DNA of 64,000 nt, taken from contig CM073593.1 in NCBI GenBank assembly GCA_037074705.1, positions 58,719,501 to 58,783,500 on the forward strand, written 5' to 3'. The notes under the pieces were generated by a model. It made no database searches and was not told the origin of the DNA. It saw only the letters and a program-made list of their open reading frames with translations. A program made the translations under genes and the position numbers. Shown piece after piece: positions 43,843 to 56,864 of this stretch; within the stretch, counting starts at the first letter, position 1; each line of letters starts with the position of its first letter. Source of the DNA: Zhengitettix transpicula (taxonomy: Eukaryota; Arthropoda; Insecta; Orthoptera; Tetrigidae).

Positions 43843-45238
43843 AACTGTGATCTTTACGGCGTGTGAAAGCTCTCTCTCTACATTCTTGAATTTTTCATTT
43901 TGTAATACTTTTGAAAAGTTGAATAATTATTTATAAATACATTCAATCTGAACATAAGTTTTAACTATTTCAGTACGTATTATTTTTACACAGTGTTATT
44001 TAAATCTAACAATTTAATTATTGTATTAAAATAATACATCACCAATGTGAAATGAATTTTTTTTTAACTTCCTTTAATATTATTATCAGCGTAAGTGTGT
44101 GTGGCGCAAGAGTGCGGAGATTGGAATGGTTTCCGTAAGAACAACAAAACGCACAATCCGAGTGACGAACTTTTGAGTTGATGCTTTCGTCAGATGATTT
44201 TAAAAAAGCAAGAATTCCTCACATGGTTTCTGAGGGGTTTTGCTATTGTTGCTAATGCGTTTTTTGAATCAACAAAGATTGAAGAAAAAGTTTGCTAGTT
44301 TTTAATTTACCACTTTTTCTTTTATTTGGCCATGTATTTGGGTATCTGTAATCTTCAAATCTTTATGATTATTTTCATTATATTTTTCTGCAGAATAATT
44401 CTAAACTACAACTGTGATACCTTTTATTTCGCAGTTAGCCGAACACGGTTCCTCAAGATGTTTTTTAAGGCAAGTGTGTAGTAGGCAATTTGGTTATGAG
44501 CGAGTTGCCGCAGAATCGCTACTTCCTGCGACCGCTTTCCCTTTATCTTCAGGACGATAAACAGCCTGTCCTACTATTATTCGGCAACGTTTCTACGCCT
44601 CGCTGTATTCTACATTTATTAAATGTCTCTTACTCCCAATTAAAGTTACAGTTTCTTAAACCAAATTATTGTTTCATCCGCTAGTTTATTACTTTGTCAT
44701 TTTTAAAGAGATAACACCATGTTAAACTATTTAATTTTTCCTTTATGTAGTCAGCTTATGAGTGACATTATTTGAATATTAAAAATATTAATTGAATACT
44801 GTTTTAAAATTATTTATGCAATTAGAACCTCTCTAATAGGTTGCGACAATTATATTTTAGCAAATGGACGTTTTATATCAGCTTTTGGCTGTATTTTCAA
44901 TATTAATATCTAGCCAATTTATATAACTTAGAAATTTGCACCTCTATACCGTGCCTTATCCTATTAGGCATATGTATAGCAAGATTCTAATCACAAATAT
45001 TTTTTGACTATTATGCATGCACTGCCCAATTTGGAGTAACAGTTTGTTATTTTGTTGTACAACTGCAAATTTGCGAAGAATTTTAGAAACAGATCCAAAA
45101 ATATAAGTCGGATAATGTACGAATTTCATTTTATTTATTGGATCACTTAATCCACGATCGAAGAAATAGGACATGCCATATGCAGCAATGAAATACATGA
45201 GTAAATGTTATAAATTTAAACGTGAGTCAATAAATCGG
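43843..45238. other. AT-rich non-coding DNA
   Basis: No gene or repeat was confidently recognised. Confidence 0.55.
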
Positions 45239-45264
45239 TAATATATATATATATATATATATAA
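45239..45264. repeat. (TA)n microsatellite
   Basis: A pure TA run of about 12 units. Confidence 0.9.
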
Positions 45265-45338
45265 TAAAAATAGGATTTGGTAAATAGCTAATATAATTTT
45301 TTTTATCAAAGTTGGTGGGTTTTAATTGCTGTAGAACG

Positions 45339-45440
45339 ATTTCCACCCGGGTAAATCAGTGTTTAACATGTGACGTTTCGACAACCAACAGCTCTGTCGA
45401 CACGTCCCGTGTTACAAACTGTTATACCCGGAAGGAAATC
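45339..45440. repeat. Foldback with GTCGAAACGTC on one arm
   Basis: The left arm (ATTTCCACCCGGGTAAATCA, GTGTTTAACATGTGACGT) and right arm (GTCCCGTGTTACAAACTG, TTATACCCGGAAGGAAAT) are inverse copies around a centre with CAACAGCTCTGTCG. On the minus strand the left arm reads GTCGAAACGTCAC, the 3' half of a hammerhead-like core. No CTGATGA is preserved. Confidence 0.7.
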
Positions 45441-46964
45441 TCTGAACTCTTTCTACATAAAAAGTTTATATATAACTGATTCAATATTGTACTTAAATAA
45501 TATAAACATAAATAAAACATTCAAAGTATGACAGGAAATAAATGCATAAGAATTAGTCGTCCATGAATATTTAAGGTAATCTAATCCATAAATAAGGAAA
45601 ATTTACATAAAAATAAAGGAAATACAAATAAATAAATTTATTTTACAACGAAAATACGAGTACAATAGTCCAACGTATATTAAAAAAATTCAATATTTTA
45701 ATATAATAATGTGACATTAATGAGGAATTTTTCGTACAGAACTTGTCGAAGAAATCTATATGTAAAAAAAGAAAAAAAATATTAAATGGAAAAGGAATGC
45801 AAAACATTCTGTAAATTTCCTTGAAAAAAAACGAATACTTTCTGAATTCTTCACTTCACTCATTTCTAAATAATCACTTGATTAGATTATCATCATATCT
45901 TATATAAATAAATAATTTAAAATTTAAATTACGCTCTTTATTGTTTTATTTAAAAAATTCTTAAACATTCTTGCTGCTTGAATATATAATTGTTATTGCA
46001 AATAATTGTTTCAATTGCTTTATTACGTATTTAAAAATGATAATTTATTTACGTCTTGGTTCTATTGGTCTACTTCTATTTTATATTTATGTTAACAGAC
46101 TCTTCCAATATGTCATATGTAAAATTCGAAGAACCACGTAATTTCTCATAACATGATCAATTTTGCTCAGTTTTGAACATTCCAGCAAATTAACTGTTAT
46201 ACAAGATTTTTATAATAGACTTTATTACTTATATGCCTTTCAACTTGACAAATATATTGTGAAATTTGTCGTAGCGTGGCGAAGCATAATTTCCTGGTCT
46301 TTCCTTGGTCGTTTTTACTTAATCTTGAAACCCCTTTGTTTGAATATTCCTTCCTGAGTGAGCCATATTTAGTGTTGATTGTGCATGCGATTGCTCTTGA
46401 ACACATCATTATGCCGCTTCAATTGCCTATTCCAGAGTAGTCGGCGCGTAGATAAACCACTTAGCTTGTTTACGGAGCGTTGTGAGCCATATGCTTATCT
46501 CTTCAGGGTTCGGCCTTGAAGTTTTCTACTCCTATGACGAAACGTCTTGGTGACGGTTTTAAATTTTCAGCTTTAGGCTCTTGTATGTTTGTTTGTATAC
46601 TTGCCATTAGTAATATTTTTTTTAAAAAAACTACTGACTGTAGAAACGCAAATCTTGGAACATTATGATATTCCTATGCAAGTAAACACTAAGACTGCAC
46701 AAAATTCAATCCCCGATTGTGAAATGGGGGTTGAATGGATTATTGTATATTTAATCAAGAAAGGGTACAAAAGAGATCGTTTAAAACGGATTTATTCCGT
46801 TGGCAAAGTCGAAAACTGTTTGAATAAAAAACCGCACTTTATCTTTCTGAACGGAGCGGAGTATCTTTTTCGTCATGGAAGTAACGTCTCAAACTAGCTC
46901 TAAAAAGAGAATTAAAGAACATATTGTCAGTCTATGGATTTCTATTGAATACACAATATCTTAA
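45441..46964. other. AT-rich non-coding DNA
   Basis: No exon recognised. A GACGAAACGTC half-motif lies at about 46536. An open frame at 46589-46897 (about 100 codons) is within chance expectation. Confidence 0.5.
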
Positions 46965-47270
46965 TAATGATATTAAATAAATCATCATCAGCCAATTTTA
47001 AGTCTGAAAAAATAATTTATTAATGTAAAATTAAACGTTTTATAGCTCATTTTGCGACCTCATCAGGATCAAGATTAAAAAAAATTTTGATAGATCATTC
47101 ACTGCTGACTGCTGTGGCCGACTGCAGTCAGCACTGTATGACCTGCCAATAAAAACGTTTTTAAAACTTGAATCTGATGAGGTCGCAAAATAAGATTTGA
47201 AACGTTGTTTAATTTTACATTAATAAATTATTTTTTCCTACCTAATATTGGCTAATGTTTATTTATGTAT
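46965..47270. repeat. Foldback with paired hammerhead-like arms
   Basis: The left arm (AAATAATTTATTAATGTAAA, ATTAAACGTTTTATAGC, TTTGCGACCTCATCAGGATC) is the inverse of the right arm (AATCTGATGAGGTCGCAAAA, GAAACGTTGTTTAATTTTAC, ATTAATAAATTATTTTTTCC). The inner loop holds a second small palindrome, GCTGACTGC...GCAGTCAGC. Both arms retain CTGATGA on their respective strands. Confidence 0.85.
47168..47212 (+). ncRNA. Hammerhead ribozyme-like motif
   Basis: The order is TTGAAT (helix I), CTGATGA (47174-47180), GGTCGC...GATTT (helix II, decayed), GAAAC (47199-47203), GTT and GTTTAA (helix I return with two wobbles). The inverse arm carries CTGATGA at 47066-47060 but AAAAC in place of GAAAC. Confidence 0.45.
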
Positions 47271-47637
47271 TATTTTTCTCGATAGTCAGAATATATATAT
47301 CATTAATAAGTATATTAATTTGTTCTAGCTTAGGTTTTCTGTAACATATTTAGCGTCGTTAAATTTTTATTCTTTGTTTTGGTAGCTGACGTTTATGATT
47401 TTTCAACATTTAAAAGGTATGCAAATAAATCCGAAACTTATTTACGAATTTTTTTGGTTTGTGTGCATGGCAGAATATTATTTCAGTATTATACCTTATT
47501 TTATCAACCACAGTCATATTTTTACGTTATTATCTTTAATGAAACGCCTTCTTCATGCTCGGCTATTCGGAAATAATAATTTTATTACTTATAAATTTTC
47601 CGTCGTCTTAATTTACAAATGCTAATATTTTTAATTT

Positions 47638-47837
47638 TAATAATAAAAAGATAGCCGACTACAGACAAAATAAGTGATAATGTAAATATACACACTTTTC
47701 AAACGTCCAACACGGTAAACTTTTAATTTTATATGCTCATTTTAATTATAAATTAATTGATATATGTTCATATTTATATGTGTGAGGTATTTATATTGGC
47801 ACCTAATTTTATCTCTCTATCGGCTGCTTCATTATCC
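47638..47837. repeat. Foldback family A, diverged copy
   Basis: The left arm AAAAAGATAGCCGACTACAG, GACAAAATAAGTGATAATG and TAAATATACACAC, and right arm TGTGAGGTATTTATATTGGC, TTATCTCTCTATCGGCTGC, match the family A arms. The centre is degenerate. Confidence 0.6.
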
Positions 47838-49770
47838 ATTAGTCAATTTATAATTAATAAAGTCTTTTCGGGAAGATATTCAGCACAACGTTAAAGAACT
47901 TTGTGGTCTTCATTGCTACACGTTTTATATTGCGATTACTTTAACTCTGGAAAATGCTAACATATTGTTCCAGATAACAATTTGTTTTTCATTATTAGGA
48001 TTATTCGTAATTGAAGTGATAAAATTTGCATTTTTGTCGTAGTTTACATTAATACAGTCCAACTTAGTGTCTTAATTATGGAACACATGTTACTAACAAA
48101 TTAATAAAAATAAATTGGAAGAATTAATAGTTGATATTATTTTACCGTTAAATGTCTAACGTTTTATAATAAAATTATTTGAGTTTTCCCTGAAGTTTTC
48201 ATTTAGGGATTAATTTTTAAGTCATTTATTGACAAAACATAAAAATATTCTCGGTATGCTTGTTTTGTGCTTGCTGATATTTCCCCACACGAATCGGATT
48301 TTTGGTGATCGAATGTTCTGAAGTTTATGTAAAAACGTTTATTGACATGAATTAGCTCACGACGTGAACACTATTGGAGATAACTTGAACACGAACAGCG
48401 TCATCTGAATTGTTTTTACACGTCTTACGTGCCTCGTGAGTCAACTATAACGATATTCATCCTCGTTGCCATAAATGATGGTCTTCTTGGTTCGAACTGA
48501 GTTGTAGTTTCTCCATTTTTATTACACGTGTTGAAATCTTAAATTTTAAATAGACTCTAGAATTCTTTTACATACATTTGTAAACTTAAAATAGATCATG
48601 AACAGAGTGTAAAAATTTGTGGTTTTGGTGTTCAGAATGTTACATGACCTAATAGATATTTTCTCATTTTAAAAAAGCGCCTTATTCATGTATGCACTAA
48701 AGGCTAATTAGTTTGAACGTTTGTAGTGCTCACTGGTTACAATTCTTTATTGAAGACTTCAACCCCTTCACTTTCCTATTCCGTCCTGTTAATTATACTT
48801 AAGTCTAATTTCAGATCTTTATCTATTTCCGCATAGAGAGCAGCCACAATTTTCTTCACGGTTTTATCGACGGGAAATATATCCATAAATAATTGTTATG
48901 GTTTACCTTCATTATATTTGTAGTCATTATAAATTTATATATCATTGGTTTTATTAAAAAAATATTAATCCTTTTGTTCTTATTCGAAATTTCGTGTAGT
49001 TTCTATAATTTTCAATCAAGATTAAATTTTCATTTATGATAAATCTGTCACGACTGTATAGGTCTACTGCTTTTTTTCTGATTGACGCATAAATCATAAA
49101 TTCTGTAACAAATTACACTTCACGTTTTGTTAAATGCACTTCCTTGTATTTTTCCAAGAAATTTGTAAGTTGTATCATCCATGTTTTTTAAACGAGATTT
49201 TCAAAACTGAATGACTGTATAACTTAATGTATAGAATAGAATCACGTAGTTATTTTAATAAATAATTCATGGACAATTGTGTCAGAAAAATCTTAATATC
49301 TTTAATGGGAATTACATTTAAGATTTAATGAGTTTCACTCACAATAAAAAAAATTTATAGGTTATAATGACGTCGTCATTTCCCCTTTTTCTGCTATTTA
49401 GTTGTGGTGTTGCACCTAATGATAGAAATATTGGGACGAAACGTTGATTTAATTGAACTATATATTTTTAATTAAAATTTTACTCATTAAATGTTAAGTG
49501 AAGATTTATTTGAACATATTTAGAATTTCTAAATTTTTCCTGTAAATTAATATATTTCAATTATCAGATAAATTTTAACGTTATGTACTGTGTTTATGGT
49601 TCCAAGGAAAAGCGTCATACAAATAAATTACTGATGTTTGAACTTTGCAGTTTGACTCGGATTTACTTCTGGTGTTTTGTAACACGTGCGAGTTTTACTT
49701 ACATGACCATTATTGCCTATTTCGCAATCATTTTGAACTACTACATTTATCGATCAGAAAATGATCGCAT
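47838..49770. other. AT-rich non-coding DNA
   Basis: No gene recognised. A GGGACGAAACGTTG half-motif is present near 49435, preceded by CTAATGATAG; this is a decayed single hammerhead-like arm. Confidence 0.5.
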
Positions 49771-49774
49771 GCGT

Positions 49775-50024
49775 TAAAAATGGTTGGCCAATTGTAATGA
49801 TTGAGCCACGGGATAGTCGTGGTTGCTTGCTGCCAGGTTCCCGCAGGATTGGGCCCTTCGGTAGGGGACTTGTTGCAAGGATCCTATCCTTGCCTGTATT
49901 GATTCACAAGAGCTGCGCTCTGCCCCGCCGGTTGCATAGCTCCTACTTCCAACACCGGCCAAGAGATGGCATGGACTTCGCATTACATCAAATTTTGCAC
50001 GGCTATTCTAATATAGAATTATAC
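49775..50024. repeat. GC-richer interspersed segment with microsatellite tail
   Basis: A block much richer in GC than its flanks ends at a (ATCT)n tract, an arrangement typical of the 3' end of a SINE or LINE. Plus and minus frames are open for 69-88 codons, but neither resembles a known transposon protein. The class is undetermined. Confidence 0.35.
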
Positions 50025-50090
50025 TGATCTATCTATCTATATATCTATCTATCTATCTATCTATATATATATATATAATGTGTGTGTGTA
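50025..50090. repeat. Compound microsatellite (ATCT)n-(TA)n-(TG)n
   Basis: Tandem ATCT units pass into a TA run and then a short TG run. Confidence 0.9.
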
Positions 50091-50451
50091 TTTTATATAC
50101 AATTACATAAGATAGGCCACTGGATGCGAAGCTGGGGCAATGAACCCTGTCACCCTAGAGTGGGCCAGCGTGTCAAGTATTGGTCCACAAACCCATACAA
50201 GCACGTAATGTGTGTACGCATGGGAGGGGAAACAACCTGAGACAACCATTATATTTTTTACGCAATTTCAGTAAAATAATATAATAAATAAAACGGTGTG
50301 TTTGTAAAATATTGAGCTAATTGTTCACTTTGATATGTAAAAATGAGGTAAAAGCTAAAAATGTATCTAGCCTTCTTTAGAGTCGTAAGTGTGAGTATAA
50401 TTAAAAACAATTAAAGAATGTATGTCCACGAAATTTTTTCTTTTCTGTGAT

Positions 50452-50790
50452 CGGCTACAAGAGGGTAATCCAAGAGGTGCCAGCTCGCGTCGTTTAATAT
50501 TATAGAAAGGTATTTGATAGGGGGATGCGGTAGGGAGATAAATATAGTCAATGGTGAACTACGGTCCCAGGGATATATATTAAGGGCCCAACCCGGAATT
50601 CCCCTGAAAGATATGCAGTGAAAACCCACAGAAAACATGAATCTGGTTGGTCGAGCTATTTGTACTCTGTCCCGTGTCGTACCGATGACTGTACAGTGGT
50701 TATCAGTTGAGTCGCTGTATTCCCTTCTCCATGCCTCGAGTTATTTAGGAGGCAGCTGACCGACTGCTCTAATAGAAACAGTTTCCAAGG
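50452..50790 (+). repeat. Dispersed repeat family with GAGGGTAATCCAC core, long copy
   Basis: Begins GGCTACAAGAGGGTAATCCA and includes GGTGCCAGCTCGCG and GGGGGATGCGGTAGGGAG. After about 150 bp comes CCCTTCTCCATGCCTCGAG, TTATTTAGGAGGCAGCTGAC and CTAATAGAAAC, matching the unit at 30845-31060. It defines the family as about 330 bp. Confidence 0.65.
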
Positions 50791-53700
50791 TCGGTGACCC
50801 CGGAGTATACACCTCTTAAAAGTATCAGAGGTTACCTCATTTGTTCAAAACCTGCGAGAGGGAAAAAAGATTCATCCCCAAATTTAGTTAACACTCTAGC
50901 GAGGGTGAGCACTCGGTCCCCCGTCAGAGTTTTCGAAGACGTATGCTGGATAAAACTACTACTGATCGGTAATTGAAAATTACACTTTCTCGTCTATATA
51001 GTACGCTACTTGGAGATTCCATATGTGTTAGTAGAGAGCGTAGTGCTTCTGCGTGACGATTTTTTTCTGGTTCATTGCCAGAATAAAATCGTATTCGTGG
51101 TAAAGAAATTCTTTAGTGACTTGTATACTCGATACTACTATATTTTCTCGACTTTGGTTCCTTTTGAGTCCTCTGATGGCCTTAGCGTGACGAGACAACT
51201 GTCAGATTGTCATCTTACCTGAGACATTCAGTAAATTTTATGAATGGTACGTTTTTGAACTTTAACCGTCGTCATTATGCTAATTCATCATTTTATTAGA
51301 CTTGTTTCCTGCATCACATTATACTCTGTGATGTTGAAGGTTCCCCTTTCAACACTCTTCATTAATCAGATATTATACCTTCAGGCATGTTGACCTACAA
51401 TCATTTCAATTTCATACGTGTTCTGTTACATCTGAAACTCATCGTAATTCTATCAGAATAATTTGTTATGCAATATTTCCTACTATTTACCATCAAAGCT
51501 AGAATTTGTCGTCCTTGTATGTATATTTCTACTATATTTTGGTCAAATACTTTCTCTGTAATCAATGCTTATTTTTATCGTTTATTATTAAAACCTTACC
51601 CTCATTAAAGTTGAAAGTAATAACGTTGCGCACGTGATTGAAATTTAAATGCACAGTATTTATTGATATACTTTCCGAGACAACTCACGAGTGTTGAAAA
51701 ATGAGTGACTCCTTTTCTCACTAATCACTTGTGTTGAAAACTACTGTAATTTTTTTCGTAAATTGAATGTTTCAAGGTACAAATACGTTACTTGTGTTCA
51801 TCTAAATGACTTAAATTTTTCTTCTCGTGTGACCGATGCTTCCCCTTAAAATGTTTTTCACGTGCGTTTCCTCTCTGAACACAAGGTTCTCGAACAACGC
51901 GGATTACTTCACCGTTCATTTAGAAACTAAAAATATATAATATAGAACCTACCCACTTAAGTAGTTTTGTCTACTTCTACTCGATCCAATATCGTGTGAT
52001 TTATCGTATTAATAAATCGTTAATAATCAATTTTCAAAGTATAAGAGTTTGTAATATTAATTTTTTCAATACAGAATGGGATAAATAGTTTTATCTGTTG
52101 TAACTTATTATCTATCACGTCCCAAATTAATTAAAATTCCAAGTAATTATTTAACAGATTATCTATAAACTATTAACTTACGCTGAACTTTGAAGGCAAA
52201 TATAAATAATTCCTTTTTTCATATTATATATAAAAATCACCTTTGAGAGCCATAAAGAATTTTTCATAAAATTATTTATTAAGCGAGTTTTCAGTTTTAT
52301 TTGCCATTATAATTTCGTAAAATATTTTATATATAGATGTAAAACACATAATTTTCCTAAAACAACTTTTAAACATTTAAATTTTTTTATCGTATTAAAT
52401 TTATTTTTTATTTGTATTTTAACCATAGTTCTATTAATTTAGATAATATGTGATGTTTTACAAAAAAATGTAATTGGTTTTTTGCTTATTTGCTTAAAAT
52501 TTTTCGTTTACACCACTTGTATACAAACTGTTTATAATTCAATTTTTGTTTTTATAAATATGAAATTGCGTCCATTATTACTCCTTTTTAATAATTTATG
52601 TATCAATTTTATATTATCCGTGTATGTCTGATGATTTGTAACTTTGAGTGTGCTTAATATGGTTATTATTCCATATATAATAATAATATATACGTATACT
52701 TATCCTCGATTCATAGATATTGACACCCATAAATTTCAATTACATTTACTATTTTCAAACGAAACCCTATTAACAATAAACAGACTCAATTTGTTTAAAT
52801 ATTATTTCCATTAATACTTTAGCATGCTATTTAACTGGGTAGACTCATAAATGTAGAATATAACTAATAATAATTTTTCAAAGTTTGCTTAACGTCGCAT
52901 TTCAACATTCCCTCCTCCTCTGGTCTCAAGGTGACTAAAGGCTTTACCTAAAGATATTTGCCAAGCCGTTGAATACGGGCTTTGAAATATTCACCTATAA
53001 CGCATCCTTTATCCGAATGTGAATGCTTTTACGTCTGAATAATGTAAGTACTTGTGACATTTCTGCAGTCGCCTACATGGCGCACGAAGAAAATTGATGC
53101 AAATGTCGCCTTTTACCGTTTGGAATTACAGTGACAGTGTCAAAGGAATTTGTTCTCCTTTCTCTATCCATTTAAAAGCTGAAAAACATGGTGTTGGAGA
53201 GATGGGTTGATGTTTACTGAAGTAGAGAACTTTGTTAAAATTCAAGTATGCATACATAAGTTTGGTCAATAGTGAAGTAAAAGTCTTTTGGCAAAAAAGT
53301 TGCAATATAAACTAATAAAATAAATATTTAGTTCCATAAATAGTAAATTCATGTGTTTTATCTCTGCGAATTCTCAAATGGCTGGAATACAAAATTCAAT
53401 AGTCTAAAACATAATTATATTATACGTTCGAAATTGTTGACAAAGCGTTATATTGCATATTTTTTTATAAAAATAATGAATACACATTTTTCTCCGATAT
53501 GAATTTAAGTAAACATTAAACGTAACTTTTATTAATTATACAGTATATTACATGAGAAATTAATTAATACCCTATTATATTACATTGCTTGTTATATTAA
53601 TTAAATGATAAATGTCACATTAAATATAATGATTTATGACTAATTAAGAGCAAAAATCATGTATTAATTAATAAAAGTTAATTTACTTAAATTCATAATT

Positions 53701-55800
53701 CCAAATATATTTTATTAAATATAAAACACACAACGTTTCATTACATTTTAGACATTTTCAGGTTTAAAATATTATTCATAGTGCAAAAACCTGTTTCAGT
53801 TTAATATATATCTGAAAGTTCACAAATTTTTACATTTTTAATTCTCTTTTCATCAATTATATTGTAACACCAAATAATTCCCAAATATTGGACTGAAACG
53901 TTTTGATGTTAATCTTCACCTACATTTTTCATTGTAAATGTAATTACTGGATATTAAATGTAATTTTTATAATTAACTCCTTCAATAATTTTTTCTATCT
54001 AAGTTTGCCATAATTCGTTTTTTTTAATCATTTGTTATTGATGCAATTAACCGTTCCCGTCCTTAATTCACAGATGAACCATTAATTTTTGCTTTTCTTA
54101 ACAAAAGATGTATTTTCGGGAAATATTTATTTTTCAAAAAATGTTTGAATTAATTTATACAGCTTAGGAACAGAATTTACATATCTACATTTAAAAATGA
54201 TTCCTTGTGAGGGAATGAATTCTAATGTAGTTAAGTCTTTCTTATAAAGATAACAGACACAAAGTTTTTTCTGATCAGATTAGTTTTTTTTACAAACAAA
54301 TAAAGTTTCCTAATTTTCTAAAGTGCAGCAGCGAAATAGATAAGTTTTAAGTTGTGTTGTAAAAACGTTAAATGCGTTTAATAGATAGTGAAAAAAAATT
54401 ATTTTGTATATTCTAACGCAACGATTATTCAAGTTTCTTATATCTGAGTTTGTGTATTTTTAAATATCAAATTGTATTGGATCCATCAGCTTTATTGCGA
54501 TCCCTACTGAGACCTTTTTACAGCTCCGATGTTTGCCGTCGATAAATGAGTACGATCAAAATAAATAAATGCACTACGTTAAACGTGTATTTAAAATTTT
54601 TTATCCGGGAATGAAAATATTTGCGGATTGTAATATAAAATAAGCGTTCAAATGTGAAAAAAGGAACCCTTTTACGGTTTAAAGTGTGAGGGTTACATGA
54701 TTCTCATTTCTTAATAGTTATAAACTATTTACAATGGAATTTTAAAAACATTCAAGTATAAGTTTACTGCGGTATTGTGCATTTCAGTTTCTTCAAATTA
54801 ATTCATGTCTTGTCCTTGCGAGAATTGGCTCCCTTTACAACACCTGAGTAGTCTACAATCCTTTATGAATAACTCTTTTGTTATCGTTCAGAATTAAACT
54901 TTAATACGAATTAGAAATTTAAATAAACAAGACTCTGGAAGTTAAAAACTCCTTGGTTATCGATATGATTTTTCTTTGCCTTAATCCGTAACATTATAAC
55001 TACAAGGGTATTTATTACATGTAAAAAAGTATTTTCTGTCATTAAAACTCACTATAGGTTGATAAATTGCAGTAGATATTCCTAAGAATGGCAACAAAAT
55101 TGTTGATTCGAATGTTGATTCCTGACCTTCCATTGTTGGACTATCAGAGATAAATTAAACATTGAATTTGATATAAAATTATCAGTTCTCTGATTTTTAT
55201 CTAAATATTCGGTAGTTATTTAAGAGAATTAAAAATGAGTAGTCACTTATTCTCTGTTATCTCTAAAATCAAACATTAAATTAGTATGGACATTTTTCCT
55301 AGTCATCAGAGTTTTAAAACCTTTACACAGGTAAATGAAGACCTTGAATGCTGAATGAGAGGAATAACGCGCATTTTTACTAGTTATTGACTTCCCATAT
55401 TTCGGTAGTATTACTTTATCACGTTGTTTTTCTCATTAGTGCATTCTTTCAATATGCTGCTATCATAGCTCAGTTGTTTCAGTTTTCTAGTAAAAGTTTA
55501 TCTAAAAAAATATTCCGTTAGATGAATGCCGCGTTTTCTCACGGAGAATGAATGAGATCTTGTGGTCTCTTAAGAGCTTGAATTGGCGCTTCTCCGTCAA
55601 GATCCTGACAACGTTCAGGATGAACTGTCGATGAAAAGGGGATCAACCAACACACTCCAAAGACAAAACAATTGTTAACAGTGAGATTCTACATTGAACC
55701 GGATCCGAAAAAGTCTAAAATCAGCCGAAAAGGGATGACCACGTTATTTGGGGACGCAAGAAGACCATTTGGAAAAAATGGTCACCATCGAATCGCTTAT
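50791..55800. other. AT-rich non-coding DNA
   Basis: No exon or RNA gene recognised. Near 53740 and 53890 lie decayed GAAACGTT motifs (one with CTGAAAA on the minus strand), fragments of the hammerhead-like repeat class. Confidence 0.5.
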
Positions 55801-55819
55801 GCCAAGAAAGAAAGATAAT

Positions 55820-56100
55820 ACGACCGTATTTGTGGCATACAAAAGTGGTTTTCTATTGAGACGTTTCACTGGTGTATAAGTGTAATGTCGTGTAGCAAAA
55901 ATAGTACTTCTGTTGGAGCGTTGCAAGATCCACCCAATTTCGCAAATTTGGTCCCTTGTGATACATTTATTTTTCAAAACCTGAAAAATTGCTCACCGGA
56001 AATAGTCCAACGAAAATATCATTGCTAAAACAAATGCCTATTTTCATGAACAGTGGAAGACGTTTAGCGAACTTAAATGTGGTCATAAGATGAATTAACC
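55820..56100 (+). pseudogene. Mariner-family transposase fragment, C-terminal
   Basis: A frame at about 55819-56028 reads SKNSTSVGALQDPP and then NFANLVPCDTFIFQNLKN. It resembles the mariner signature around the third catalytic Asp (AKNSTSVLEHPP, YSPDLAPCDFFLFPKLK); the D is present in PCD. After a stop at 56026 and a +1 shift, AYFHEQWKTF at about 56036 resembles the F-x-x-W-K segment near the end of mariner transposases. Stops and frameshifts make it non-functional. The N-terminal part is unrecognisable upstream. Confidence 0.6.
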
Positions 56101-56219
56101 GAAAATGATATCAATTTCTATGGAAGTGCTTTTTAATTTATCCTATTATATTTAAGAACAAAGAAGTGTGGAAAATATGAGAAAATTCCTGCACGATAAA
56201 ATTCTCAATTCTTCACACC

Positions 56220-56540
56220 CGTACATTTCCAGTTCCTCCTTAGGGCCCTGCCAAGGATCTCACATTTCGCCGGAGAGCTTTCCTTGTGGCAAATGAGAAA
56301 CATTTAGCTGGTTCTCAGTGTGTGTCAGCATTTGGGCCTCTATGGAAAATGCCTCCATTTGGAAACATAAAGCCTGTTAGGCCCTGAGCGACGCCATTCC
56401 CCACCCCCTGCGGCGTCGAGGCGCACTCCGATGCCTTCGAGTACGTGACGGCGCCGCCCATTAGAATTCTTCCGTTATGAGAACCTTTGGAATGCGTCGC
56501 AGCATACCTTCTCCGGACCGCCGGAGAATCTTACCACAAT
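56220..56540. other. GC-rich block with a perfect hairpin
   Basis: Strongly GC-rich relative to neighbours. It includes a perfect inverted repeat TTCTCCGG-ACCG-CCGGAGAA at 56509-56528. No frame is convincing as an exon. Possibly a regulatory or conserved non-coding element. Confidence 0.3.
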
Positions 56541-56864
56541 TAGTTTTCATAGTATAAAGTGCAGTACACTTATCAACGTCATAATGCGAGAATGACTGTA
56601 CATAAGTAATGTGGTTATAATTTTAAAATTTTGAAATTACACTTGGTTAAAAACTAGAAAATAATGTGAAACGTGCTGTGTGAAGAGTTTAATTAAACGA
56701 TGGTGAGAATGATTTTATAAAAGGAACCAACCCAAATTATTAGGATTATTGGACTGCATACGTACAATTTGTTAAATAAGAAGTAAAGATCCGTAAGGAA
56801 AATTGCTTTGATTAAGGAAACTTGTACAGTGCGATTAAAATAAGATGGCACTTTGGGTTTCCGC

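Noticed and set aside
44160..44200. CTGACGA-containing motif on the minus strand as another hammerhead
   Set aside because: No GAAA follows at hammerhead spacing.
46589..46897. 102-codon open frame
   Set aside because: Length is within chance expectation for this composition and window size, and no family motif is seen.
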